A stretch of DNA of 7,783 nucleotides, taken from positions 1 to 7,783 of the forward strand of contig NZ_JAQIVI010000344.1 in the NCBI RefSeq assembly GCF_028618695.1, in the 5' to 3' direction. The notes below the pieces were generated by a model, which was not told the DNA's origin, made no database searches, and was given only the letters and a program-made list of their open reading frames with translations. Of the stretch, positions 1 through 6,465 are shown piece by piece; the stretch's first letter is position 1; every line of letters starts with the position of its first letter. Made by a program: the position numbers and the translations under genes. This DNA is from Natrinema soli (GTDB lineage Archaea; Halobacteriota; Halobacteria; Halobacteriales; Natrialbaceae).

Positions 1-1
1 C

Positions 2-415
2 GCGGAGGACCTCGCGGCGGATATCGGCGCGACGCGGTCCGCGGAGGGTCTCGAGGTGCTTTACGCACGCGAGCGGGTCGTCCTCGCCGCGGCCGCGAAC
101 GACTGCACGGCGATCGACACCCTCGTCACCGACTTCGAGAACGAGGAGCAACTCCGCGAAGACGCCGACCGCTCCGTTCGACTCGGCTACGATGGCAAGC
201 TGGCGATTCACCCCGCACAGATCGGGCCGATCAACGAGGCGTTCACGCCGTCGGCCGAGGAACGAGAGTGGGCCGACCGCGTTTTCGAAGCTAAACGCGA
301 GGCCGACGCCGAGGGGCGGGGGGTCTTCGCGGTCGACGGCGAAATGATCGACGCGCCGCTGATCGCACGCGCCGAGCGAATCCGAAACCGGGCCGAGGCG
401 GCCGAGGAACGGTGA
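2..415 (+). CDS. citE: CitE-like CoA-ester lyase (HpcH/HpaI aldolase family), C-terminal part
   Basis: The gene enters from outside the window; 137 codons and a TGA stop are visible. The protein is the C-terminal half of a citrate lyase beta-like / malyl-CoA lyase-like aldolase, a TIM-barrel enzyme that cleaves a beta-hydroxyacyl-CoA with Mg2+. Seen directly: AEDLAADIGATRS at the left edge (the acidic metal-site region of the family), then LYARERVVLAAAANDCTAID, the GYDGKLAIHPAQI signature followed by NEAF, and the C-terminal GRGVFAVDGEMIDAPL block that closes over the active site in this family. A GTG at 56 is only an internal codon, because the family homology continues upstream of it. In haloarchaea such proteins act as beta-methylmalyl-CoA lyases (giving propionyl-CoA and glyoxylate) in the methylaspartate cycle. 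The glutamate dehydrogenase gene 123 bases downstream fits that role, but the exact substrate is inference. Confidence 0.9.
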   Translation, partial: AEDLAADIGATRSAEGLEVLYARERVVLAAAANDCTAIDTLVTDFENEEQLREDADRSVRLGYDGKLAIHPAQIGPINEAFTPSAEEREWADRVFEAKREADAEGRGVFAVDGEMIDAPLIARAERIRNRAEAAEER

Positions 416-442
416 TCGACGGAACGGTGACCGAATGACCAA

Positions 443-449
443 TATAAAA
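443..449 (+). promoter_or_regulatory. Strong TATA box (box A) upstream of glutamate dehydrogenase
   Basis: TATAAAA lies in the gap between the lyase and glutamate dehydrogenase genes, in an AT-rich patch that stands out from the GC-rich surroundings. Archaeal transcription starts about 25-27 bases after the centre of this box, which places the start at about 473, exactly on an ATG. It shows that the dehydrogenase probably has its own promoter rather than depending only on read-through from the lyase gene. The start position is inferred, not measured. Confidence 0.6.
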
Positions 450-472
450 GGCAATTACGCTGAGAGAGTTGG

Positions 473-526
473 ATGAACGACGTATTCCGTGATAGACATT
501 CGCTACGCTTATCCCCCGGTCGCTAA
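473..526 (+). CDS. Possible 17-codon leader ORF before glutamate dehydrogenase
   Basis: ATG at 473 lies 27 bases after the centre of the TATAAAA box, the spacing of a leaderless start. It reads MNDVFRDRHSLRLSPGR and stops at TAA (524-526), 12 bases before the dehydrogenase ATG and in the same frame. The dehydrogenase start has no Shine-Dalgarno sequence, so translation of a long transcript would have to reach it by reinitiation or another route. The peptide is Arg-rich rather than acidic and contains no Glu, so classic glutamate-codon attenuation is not suggested. It may simply be untranslated leader. Confidence 0.25.
   Translation: MNDVFRDRHSLRLSPGR
508..513 (+). promoter_or_regulatory. Weak proximal box A for a leaderless glutamate dehydrogenase transcript
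   Basis: CTTATC is centred about 28 bases before the dehydrogenase ATG at 539, the distance expected if transcription starts at the ATG itself. It is a poorer match to the archaeal box A than the TATAAAA at 443. If both work, the gene would have a long and a leaderless transcript. Confidence 0.3.
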
Positions 527-538
527 AATCATCCGTGT

Positions 539-1795
539 ATGAGCGAGGATGTCAACCCATTCGAGAGTCTGCAATCGCAGATAGACGATGCCGCGGCGTT
601 TCTCGACGTGGGCGACGACGTGATCGAGCGGCTCAAGCACCCCGAGCGGGTCCTCGAGACCAACCTCACGATCGAACGCGACGACGGAACGCTCGAGCGG
701 TTCACGGCCTTCCGCTCGCAGTTCAACGGCGACCGCGGCCCCTACAAGGGCGGTATCCGCTATCATCCGGGAGTCTCCCGCGACGAGGTCAAGGCGCTGT
801 CGGGCTGGATGACCTACAAGACCGCGATCGTCGACATTCCGCTCGGTGGCGGCAAGGGCGGCATCGCGATCGATCCCGACGACTACTCCGAAGCGGAACT
901 CGAGCGGCTCACCCGCTCGTTCGCGAAAGAACTGCGACCCCTGATCGGCGAGGACCGCGACGTCCCCGCGCCCGACGTGAACACGGGCCAGCGGGAGATG
1001 AACTGGATCAAAGACACCTACGAGAGCCTCGAGAACACGACCGAACCCGGCGTCATCACGGGCAAAGCGCTCGACTCCGGCGGCAGCGAGGGCCGCGTCG
1101 AGGCGACCGGCCGCTCGACGGTTATCGCCGCGCGCGAGGCGTTCGACTACCTCGATACAGACCTCGAGGGCGCGACCGTCGCCGTGCAGGGCTACGGGAA
1201 CGCCGGCTGGATCGCCGCCAAACTGATCGATGAGATGGGTGCGTCCGTCGTCGCCGCCAGCGACTCGTCGGGCGGTATCTACAACCCCGACGGCTTCGAC
1301 CCGGTCGCGGCGAAAGACTACAAGAACGAGACCGGCAGCGTCGTCGGTTACGAGGAGAGCGAGCAGAAGCTGACGAACGAGGACGTGCTCACGCTCGACG
1401 TCGACCTGCTGATTCCGGCCGCGCTCGAGAACGCCATCGATGCCGACCTCGCCGAGGACGTCGAGGCAGACGTCATTTCGGAGGCCGCGAACGGGCCGCT
1501 GACCCCGAAGGCCGACGAGGTCCTCGAAGAGAAGGACGTCTTCGTCATTCCCGACATCCTCGCGAACGCCGGCGGCGTTACCGTCTCCTACTTCGAGTGG
1601 GTCCAGAACCGCCAGCGCTTCTACTGGTCGGAAGAGCGCGTCAACGAGGAACTCGAGACGGTCATCGTCGACGCCTTCGACGCGCTGGTCGACACCTACG
1701 AGCGACACGACCTCGAGAACCCCAGAACCGCGGCCTACGTCGTCGCGATCCAGCGGGTCGCAGACGCGTTCGCAGAAGCCGGTAGCTGGCCCTGA
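539..1795 (+). CDS. gdh: Glutamate dehydrogenase (Glu/Leu/Phe/Val dehydrogenase family)
   Basis: Complete 418-residue enzyme, the usual length of hexameric archaeal glutamate dehydrogenases. It interconverts glutamate and 2-oxoglutarate plus ammonia with NAD(P)H in the cytoplasm. The N-terminal substrate domain shows [17 protein letters not shown] (residues 58-74), K94 in MTYKTA, the active-site GGGKGG (103-108, K106) and [10 protein letters not shown], with D146 at the family's catalytic aspartate. The Rossmann domain begins near 210, with the dinucleotide motif GYGNAG (218-223). The C-terminal [15 protein letters not shown] block (340-354) is also intact. ATG 539 gives the normal family N-terminus; an in-frame TAA lies just upstream. 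Haloarchaea often carry several paralogues, so the gene letter and the coenzyme preference cannot be fixed from sequence alone. Next to a CitE-like lyase it probably supplies glutamate to the methylaspartate cycle as well as assimilating or releasing ammonia. Confidence 0.97.
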   Translation: MSEDVNPFESLQSQIDDAAAFLDVGDDVIERLKHPERVLETNLTIERDDGTLERFTAFRSQFNGDRGPYKGGIRYHPGVSRDEVKALSGWMTYKTAIVDIPLGGGKGGIAIDPDDYSEAELERLTRSFAKELRPLIGEDRDVPAPDVNTGQREMNWIKDTYESLENTTEPGVITGKALDSGGSEGRVEATGRSTVIAAREAFDYLDTDLEGATVAVQGYGNAGWIAAKLIDEMGASVVAASDSSGGIYNPDGFDPVAAKDYKNETGSVVGYEESEQKLTNEDVLTLDVDLLIPAALENAIDADLAEDVEADVISEAANGPLTPKADEVLEEKDVFVIPDILANAGGVTVSYFEWVQNRQRFYWSEERVNEELETVIVDAFDALVDTYERHDLENPRTAAYVVAIQRVADAFAEAGSWP

Positions 1796-1828
1796 TAGCG
1801 CGCCGACGGCCGTCCCTGTTGGCTCGAG

Positions 1829-1851
1829 CGGGTTTTCGGCGAGTGGTTTTC
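1829..1851 (+). terminator. Possible T-tract terminator after glutamate dehydrogenase
   Basis: Two TTTT runs (1833-1836 and 1847-1850) lie within 60 bases of the dehydrogenase stop, in DNA that otherwise has few T runs. Archaeal terminators often are short T tracts without a stable hairpin. The only dyad nearby is the palindrome GACGGCCGTC (1805-1814), which has no loop and is not adjacent to the T runs. This is a weak call. Confidence 0.25.
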
Positions 1852-1992
1852 CGCACGTCCTGTCGGCTGTCTCTTCCCGTGGGACGCTGCCGAAATCGGC
1901 CGGCGTATTCGATGCAGTGACTTCCAGCTACCCGTATTCGTTCTGAACGGTACTGGGAAAACGCTTTCATATTGACAGACTGTCGTCGTTCC

Positions 1993-1998
1993 AATAAA
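1993..1998 (+). promoter_or_regulatory. Candidate box A for the lipoprotein gene
   Basis: AATAAA is in the AT-rich end of the 235-base gap before the lipoprotein ATG at 2031. Its spacing predicts a transcript start near 2022, giving a leader of about 8 bases. A second AT-rich patch, TTTCATATTG (1965-1974), is an alternative. Neither is a perfect box A. Confidence 0.35.
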
Positions 1999-2030
1999 CA
2001 CTTACCACCTGAAACGCCATATGGTGGAAA

Positions 2031-2810
2031 ATGGATCGACAACTGAATCGACGGAGCGTCATCGCGGGTCTCGGGGTCGCCGGCCTCGCGAGCCTGTCGG
2101 GCTGTCTGGGATTGCTCGGAATGGCCGAACACGAGTCCTCGCCCGCGGGCGTCGAGGCCGCCGCCCGCGACGAGACCGGCTACGAACAGACAGAGATCGA
2201 GGAGCTCCCCATCGAGCGCGACGTCGGTCCCACGAACGAGACCGTCACGGTCCGCAACCACATGACCAAACACGAAAAACAGGTGGGGATCCTGGGACTC
2301 GGCGAGCGGCGCGCTGCCATCTACAACGTGTTGACGACCCCGCAGGTCAACATCTTCGGGCGAGAACTCAACCCCGTCGGGGAGATGTCGACGCAGGAAC
2401 TCATCGACCTCGTCAGGAGCAACTACGACGGGATCAACGACATCTCCCACGAGGAAGACAGCGACGTCACGATCCTCGACCAGTCCACGACCCAGTCGGT
2501 GTTCACCGCCGACGCGACGTTCGACGGGCAGGAACTCGAGGTCGACATCCACATCACCGAGGCCGTCGAGGCCGACGACGACCTGCTCGTGACCATCGGC
2601 GTCTACCCCCAGCGCCTGCAGAGCCAGGAGCGGCCGAACATCACGACGCTCACCGAATCGGTGACCACCGACGCCGATCCGGACGACTCGACCGGCGGTT
2701 CCGGGGACGGCGGGAACAGCAACTCGAACGAAAGCGACGACAGCAGCGGTGACAACGAAAGTAACGACGGAAGCAGCGACAACGAAAGCGACGACGGCAT
2801 CCTCGGGTGA
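2031..2810 (+). CDS. Tat-exported lipoprotein, probable DUF6517 family
   Basis: 259 residues. The N-terminus carries a twin-arginine signal (NRRSVIAG, RR at 7-8), a hydrophobic stretch, and a lipobox LSGC with the lipid-accepting Cys at 25. It should therefore be folded in the cytoplasm, exported by Tat and anchored in the outer face of the membrane, as is usual for haloarchaeal lipoproteins. Residues 30-205 form a globular domain with ERRAAIYNVLTTPQVNIFG, NPVGEMSTQELIDLV and HITEAVEADDDLLVTIGVYP, which I associate from memory with haloarchaeal DUF6517; the function of that family is unknown. Residues 212-259 are a low-complexity Asp/Ser/Asn/Gly tail made partly of 9-residue repeats. The start is set by the signal peptide; the overlapping ATG at 2021 is in another frame. 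It stands alone between the dehydrogenase gene and a convergent acyl-CoA dehydrogenase gene, so context gives no role. Confidence 0.88.
   Translation: MDRQLNRRSVIAGLGVAGLASLSGCLGLLGMAEHESSPAGVEAAARDETGYEQTEIEELPIERDVGPTNETVTVRNHMTKHEKQVGILGLGERRAAIYNVLTTPQVNIFGRELNPVGEMSTQELIDLVRSNYDGINDISHEEDSDVTILDQSTTQSVFTADATFDGQELEVDIHITEAVEADDDLLVTIGVYPQRLQSQERPNITTLTESVTTDADPDDSTGGSGDGGNSNSNESDDSSGDNESNDGSSDNESDDGILG
2727..2807 (+). repeat. Three tandem 27-bp units in the lipoprotein tail
   Basis: Units start at 2727, 2754 and 2781, each beginning AACGAAAG. They encode NESDDSSGD, NESNDGSSD and NESDDGILG. The first two align over their whole length with a few substitutions; the third diverges in its last four codons. 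The frame is kept, so copy changes would lengthen or shorten the tail by nine residues. Confidence 0.8.
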
Positions 2811-2899
2811 CGCCGTCTCCAGGGGGATCTCTCGTTCGGCCTCGAGACGGTCGATCAGCCGGTACCCGCGACGCGTTTGACTAGCTGACCGCGTGCCCG

Positions 2900-4042
2900 T
2901 CAGAGCCCGAGTTCTCGACCGATCACCAGGTGCTGAATTTCGCTGGTTCCCTCGCCGATCTCCATGAGCTTCGCGTCGCGGTAGAACCGCTGGGGGGCGA
3001 AATCGGTGGTGTAGCCGTAGCCGCCCAGTACCTGGACGGCGTCCTCGGCGACCTCGCGGGCGGCCTCGCTGGCGTCGAGTTTCGCGAGGGCCGATTCCTT
3101 GGTTACCGGATCGCCCCGGTCGTATTTTCGGGCGGCTCGACGGGTGAGGAGCCGCGCCCGTTCGGTCTTGCGATACATATCGACGATCGTGTCTCGGATC
3201 GCGTCGAACTCGCAGATCGGCTGGCCGAACTGCTCGCGCTCCTTGCTGTAGGCCTTCGCGTGTTCGTAGGCGCCCTGTGCGAGCCCCGTCGAGAGCGCGG
3301 CGATCGAGATGCGACCGCCGTCTAAGGTCTTCTTGGTCTGTTCCCAGCCGTCGCCTTCCGCGCCGAGCAGGCGGTCGTCGGAAAGCCGAACGGCCTCGAG
3401 CGAGATCTCGCAGGTCGGCGAGGCGTTGAGTCCCATCTTCTCCCAGGTCGTCGTCACCTCGAAGCCGTCGTCCTCGCGGGGATCGACGATGAACGTCGAG
3501 ATGCCGTCGTAGCCCGCATCGGGGTCCGTGACCGCCTTGACGAGGATCGAGCCGGCCTCGGAGGCGTTCGTGATGAACTGTTTGGTACCGTCGAGCACCC
3601 ACTCGTCGCCCTCCTTCCTCGCCCGGGTATCCATGTCGGACGCGTCGGAGCCGCTGTCGGGCTCCGTCAGCGCCCAGCCGCCGACGTACTCGCCCTCCGC
3701 GAGCGGGCGCAGCCAGCGCTCCTTCTGTGCGCTCGTGCCGAACAGTTCGATGGGTTTCGAGGCGAGGGACGTGTGGGCGACGTAGGAGAGCCCGATCGAA
3801 CCGGAGACGCGACCGAGCTCCTCCGCGACCAGCGCGTACATGAGCGTATCGCCGCCGAGACCGCCGTACGATTCGTCGATCGGGACGCCCATCATATCGA
3901 GGTCGGCGAGCTGCTCGAAGATCTCCGCGGGGAACCGATGCTCGTCCTCGATCTCCTGGGCGATCGGTTCGATCTCGGTCTCACAGAAGTCCCTGACGGT
4001 CTCCCGGATCATCCGGTGTTCGTCGGGTAGCTCGACGGGCAT
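2900..4042 (-). CDS. Acyl-CoA dehydrogenase
   Basis: Complete 380-residue FAD flavoprotein of the usual family length. It catalyses alpha,beta-dehydrogenation of an acyl-CoA and passes electrons to electron-transfer flavoprotein. Seen in order: N-terminal helical domain (1-115) with YGGLGGD; beta domain with the family signature WALTEPDSGSD (123-133) and GTKQFITNA; C-terminal helical domain with YSKEREQFGQPI (265-276), QVLGGYGYTTDF (337-348) and RFYRDAKLMEIGEGTSEIQ (352-370). E364, before GT, sits where MCAD and SCAD have their catalytic base; the usual Tyr before it is Gly here. The chain length of the substrate cannot be told. The start is ATG 4042, supported by a box A at leaderless spacing. 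The gene is convergent with the lipoprotein (89-base gap) and lies 57 bases downstream of the membrane protein gene, but with its own promoter. It probably serves fatty-acid or branched-chain amino-acid breakdown. Confidence 0.96.
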   Translation of the reverse strand: MPVELPDEHRMIRETVRDFCETEIEPIAQEIEDEHRFPAEIFEQLADLDMMGVPIDESYGGLGGDTLMYALVAEELGRVSGSIGLSYVAHTSLASKPIELFGTSAQKERWLRPLAEGEYVGGWALTEPDSGSDASDMDTRARKEGDEWVLDGTKQFITNASEAGSILVKAVTDPDAGYDGISTFIVDPREDDGFEVTTTWEKMGLNASPTCEISLEAVRLSDDRLLGAEGDGWEQTKKTLDGGRISIAALSTGLAQGAYEHAKAYSKEREQFGQPICEFDAIRDTIVDMYRKTERARLLTRRAARKYDRGDPVTKESALAKLDASEAAREVAEDAVQVLGGYGYTTDFAPQRFYRDAKLMEIGEGTSEIQHLVIGRELGL

Positions 4043-4065
4043 ACGCGATACTTGCCGGGGCGAGG

Positions 4066-4071
4066 AATAAA
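4066..4071 (-). promoter_or_regulatory. Box A of the acyl-CoA dehydrogenase gene
   Basis: On the minus strand this reads TTTATT, centred 26-27 bases before the ATG at 4042. That is the standard spacing for a leaderless haloarchaeal transcript and supports both the start codon and independent expression from the upstream membrane protein gene. Confidence 0.6.
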
Positions 4072-4099
4072 CGCACCGCCGGCCACGACGGGCCGACCG

Positions 4100-5278
4100 C
4101 TACCAGCCGCGGTCGTCGTCCGACTCGCTCGAGTCGGTGTCGTCCCGCGAGTCGGTATCGCCCCAACCGGTATCGTCTCGCGAACCGGTTTCGTCCGTGT
4201 CGTTCCACCCGTCGTCTCGAGATCCGTCACGTCCCCACGAATCGGACTCGTCGTCCCGACCGCGACCGTCCCCGTCGGGACCGTCGCCATCGGAGTCCCA
4301 ACCACCGCCCGCTCCGCCGGTACGGTCCGACCCGCCGCCGCGGACCGCCGCTCGCTGCTCCGGGATCAGATCGAGCGCCGAGTCCGTGTCTCCGAGGACC
4401 AACAGCGCGTAGTATCGCAGATACGTGACGACCGGCACCTGAATCAGTGCGCCGAGAAGGATGAACAGCAGGATGAACAGCGGGATGAACAGCAGGATGA
4501 GCAGGTTCAGGAACGGAATTAACAGCAGGATGAAGAAGAGAATCAGGAACGGGATTAACAGGACGAAGAGGAGTAGCATCGTCGCGAAGCCGATGACTAA
4601 CTGGAGCACCCAGACGAGCAAGAGGTAGACGACGTACTCCGTCCAGTGACCGGTCAGCGTCGGCCAGAACCGTTTCCAGGCGGCGAGGACGCCGAGATCC
4701 CGCTCGAGCATCGTCGGCGCGACGAAGACGGTAGTGAACCGATCGACGACGGCGAAGCCGAGTCCGACCGGGATCGCGAACAGTGCTAGCAGGCCGATCA
4801 GCCCCCACGCGATCCCCTCCGAAGTCGACAGCACGATCGCGACGAGGGGAACGCCGAGGAGAAGCAACGCGATCAGCCCGAGCGCGACGCGGAATCCGAA
4901 GAGCCGGGCACCGCGGCCGACGTTGCGCGACGTGTAGCGACGAACGTGAACCTCGCCCGAACGCAGCGACTCGAGCAGCGTAAACTCGAACAGCGAGCTC
5001 AGGAAGAGGAATCCGAGTCCGATGACGAGAACGATCACCCCGATCGTGATGAGTATCGGCACCCACTCGGCGAAATCGACGCTCGTCATCGGGTCGGTTC
5101 CCGCATCCGATGGCGTTCCGCCGCCGAATCCACCGCCGGGGAACGACGACCCGCCGAACCCGGTACCGCCGACGAAGAAGACGATGAGCGCCAGTTTCAG
5201 CCACGTCCAGGGACGGACCGGCGTCAGAAACTCCCGAGTCACGTCGATAGCGTCACTCAAATCGTCGATCGCAAACAT
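4100..5278 (-). CDS. Multi-pass membrane protein with acidic Trp-containing tail (possibly DUF7544 type)
   Basis: 392 residues from ATG 5278. That start begins MFAIDDLSDAIDVTREFLTP, has a box A at leaderless spacing, and is preferred over an in-frame ATG at 5470, whose extra 64 residues are Arg-rich and unlike a haloarchaeal protein. Hydrophobic segments lie near 25-38, 72-97, 128-150, 157-177 and 212-282, the last probably holding two or three passes. A Gly-rich loop spans 37-60, and the motif-like DRFTTVFVAPTMLERDLGVLAAWKRFW region sits at 179-205. From about 313 the chain becomes a soluble Gly/Asp/Ser tail with five Trp (327, 348, 358, 372, 392) and SRDD at 353, 366 and 377. I recall similar haloarchaeal proteins under DUF7544, not verified; no enzymatic motif is visible. 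It is divergent from the kinase gene, with 220 bases between their starts, so shared regulation is possible. Confidence 0.85.
   Translation of the reverse strand: MFAIDDLSDAIDVTREFLTPVRPWTWLKLALIVFFVGGTGFGGSSFPGGGFGGGTPSDAGTDPMTSVDFAEWVPILITIGVIVLVIGLGFLFLSSLFEFTLLESLRSGEVHVRRYTSRNVGRGARLFGFRVALGLIALLLLGVPLVAIVLSTSEGIAWGLIGLLALFAIPVGLGFAVVDRFTTVFVAPTMLERDLGVLAAWKRFWPTLTGHWTEYVVYLLLVWVLQLVIGFATMLLLFVLLIPFLILFFILLLIPFLNLLILLFIPLFILLFILLGALIQVPVVTYLRYYALLVLGDTDSALDLIPEQRAAVRGGGSDRTGGAGGGWDSDGDGPDGDGRGRDDESDSWGRDGSRDDGWNDTDETGSRDDTGWGDTDSRDDTDSSESDDDRGW
4459..4561. repeat. Short tandem repeats coding for the last membrane segments
   Basis: From 4459 the 12-base unit GGATGAACAGCR runs for nearly four copies (starts at 4459, 4471, 4483, 4495). 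An 18-base sequence beginning CAGGAACGG follows twice (4508-4525 and 4544-4561) with one mismatch and a 36-base period, that is three 12-base units. On the minus strand they encode LFIP/LFIL tetrads (residues 259-274) and LLIPFL twice (240-245, 252-257). Confidence 0.8.
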
Positions 5279-5302
5279 TTCCTTCGAATAGGATGTCTCG
5301 AG

Positions 5303-5308
5303 TGATAA
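5303..5308 (-). promoter_or_regulatory. Box A of the membrane protein gene
   Basis: The minus strand reads TTATCA, inside GATTATCACT, centred about 27 bases before ATG 5278. The match is moderate but the spacing is right for a leaderless transcript, and it favours 5278 over the upstream ATG at 5470. Confidence 0.45.
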
Positions 5309-5469
5309 TCTTGTTGTTCTGTCAATAGTCGTGCAATCGGCGGCGAATCGCGCTCCGAGTTCGGAACCCGGGCTCCGGACCCGGAACTCCCGCACGGGCC
5401 CGAAATCCGCGCGCAGGACGCCGACCGCCGAACGCGAGACACGTCCGACCGGTAACAGTTCGAGACGCA

Positions 5470-5474
5470 TTTAA
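5470..5474 (+). promoter_or_regulatory. Box A of the kinase gene
   Basis: TTTAA, in CATTTAACG, is centred 27 bases before ATG 5499, the standard leaderless arrangement. The box lies in the 220-base divergent region shared with the membrane protein gene. Confidence 0.55.
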
Positions 5475-5498
5475 CGCCGACGCTCCTGACTGAAACGT

Positions 5499-6308
5499 AT
5501 GGACATCCGCCGGCTCGCACGAGGGTCCGTCGAGTGGAGCCGCATCGAGCGCGTCGTCCGGACGCTGGCGGACCGCTACGATCGCGAGTGCGTCCGCGTG
5601 GAGTTCCTCGAGGCCGACAACTGGCTCTCGACCCCGTGCGTCATCGACGACGAGTGGTTCGTCAAGATCGTCTCCCGGCAGAACGCCCTGGTCCACGCGG
5701 TGTTGACGACCGGTCGGAACGTCGGCGCGTTCTCCTCCGGGACGGAGGGGTTTTTCGACCGGTTCGACACCCCGCGTGAAATGGTCGAACACGAGTACGA
5801 TGCGACCGAGCGCATGCAGGAGATCGGCGTCAACGCGCCCTGTCCGATCGACGCCTTCGAGGTCAACGGGCTCGGGGTGCTCGTCCTCGAGTATCTCCCC
5901 GAGTTCGAGTCGCTCGACGACGTCCCGGACGACGCCGTCGCCGAGCGAGCCCCGGAACTGTTCGCGATGCTCGCCACCCTCCACGAGCACGGGCTCGCCC
6001 ACGGCGATCTGCGGGCCGAAAACATCCTGCTTTCTGACGGCGAGTTCTACTTCATCGACGCGACCAGCGTCCACGAGAACCGCGCCGACGAGACGACCGC
6101 GTACGATCTGGCCTGCGCGCTGGCCGTCCTCGAGCCCCGAATCGGTTCCCGAGACGCCGTCGACGCGGCCGCGACGGTGTACGACCCGACGAAACTGCTC
6201 TCGGCGCGGGAGTTCCTCGATTTCGTCCGCCTCCGCCCCGACCACGAGTTCGACTCGACGACGCTCCGCAGCGAACTCGAGAAGGCGGCCGATCTCGGCG
6301 AGCAGTGA
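5499..6308 (+). CDS. Minimal RIO/Bud32-like protein kinase
   Basis: 269 residues, soluble, with no signal peptide or membrane segment. The kinase core is recognisable: K56 in WFVKIVS (ATP-binding lysine of strand 3), a helix-C region with EHEYDATERM (97-106), hinge LVLEYLP (128-134), catalytic loop LAHGDLRAENIL (166-177; D170, N175), and FIDAT with D187 at the Mg2+-binding DFG position. A canonical Gly-rich loop and an APE-type activation segment are not visible, as in RIO, Bud32 and aminoglycoside-phosphotransferase-like kinases. All three core catalytic residues are present, so activity is likely. The substrate is unknown; a small-molecule kinase is the main alternative. ATG 5499 is supported by a box A 27 bases upstream. 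It is divergent from the membrane protein and 157 bases upstream of the PRC-barrel gene on the same strand, which may be co-transcribed. Confidence 0.87.
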   Translation: MDIRRLARGSVEWSRIERVVRTLADRYDRECVRVEFLEADNWLSTPCVIDDEWFVKIVSRQNALVHAVLTTGRNVGAFSSGTEGFFDRFDTPREMVEHEYDATERMQEIGVNAPCPIDAFEVNGLGVLVLEYLPEFESLDDVPDDAVAERAPELFAMLATLHEHGLAHGDLRAENILLSDGEFYFIDATSVHENRADETTAYDLACALAVLEPRIGSRDAVDAAATVYDPTKLLSAREFLDFVRLRPDHEFDSTTLRSELEKAADLGEQ

Positions 6309-6335
6309 CCCGCGTTCGAGTCCGTTTCGAGACCG

Positions 6336-6391
6336 TCGGCGATCGACGACGACCGTACCTGGATCGACGACGGCCGGACTCCGATCGCCGA
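6336..6391. repeat. 10-bp inverted repeat after the kinase gene
   Basis: TCGGCGATCG (6336-6345) and CGATCGCCGA (6382-6391) are perfect inverted copies separated by 36 bases. GATCGACGACG also occurs twice as a direct repeat, at 6341 and 6362. It could be a kinase-gene transcript end structure or a protein-binding dyad before the PRC-barrel gene. There is no T tract after it, so it is not a clear terminator. Confidence 0.5.
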
Positions 6392-6465
6392 GGACTGGAA
6401 TCCCAGCAGACGGACCGGCCAGTGCAGGCACGACGAGTTTGCGCGATGTGGCGCTACGCCGACGC

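Noticed and set aside
509..1708. Long minus-strand open frame antisense to glutamate dehydrogenase
   Set aside because: The plus strand encodes an unmistakable dehydrogenase with all motifs; long antisense frames are expected in GC-rich haloarchaeal genes.
1805..1814. Palindrome GACGGCCGTC after the dehydrogenase gene as a terminator
   Set aside because: It has no loop and no T tract directly after it; short GC palindromes are common in this DNA.
1662..3602. 646-codon minus-strand open frame across the dehydrogenase end, lipoprotein and acyl-CoA dehydrogenase
   Set aside because: It is Arg-rich, spans three real features and lies in a different frame from the acyl-CoA dehydrogenase; its length reflects GC bias.
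5279..5470. N-terminal extension of the membrane protein to an ATG at 5470
   Set aside because: The extra 64 residues are Arg-rich without membrane character, and box A spacing plus the family-like MFAIDDL start favour 5278.
5776..6465. Upstream extension of the PRC-barrel frame through the kinase gene
   Set aside because: That part is a Ser/Arg/Thr-rich shadow of the kinase frame; the domain begins at ATG 6466.
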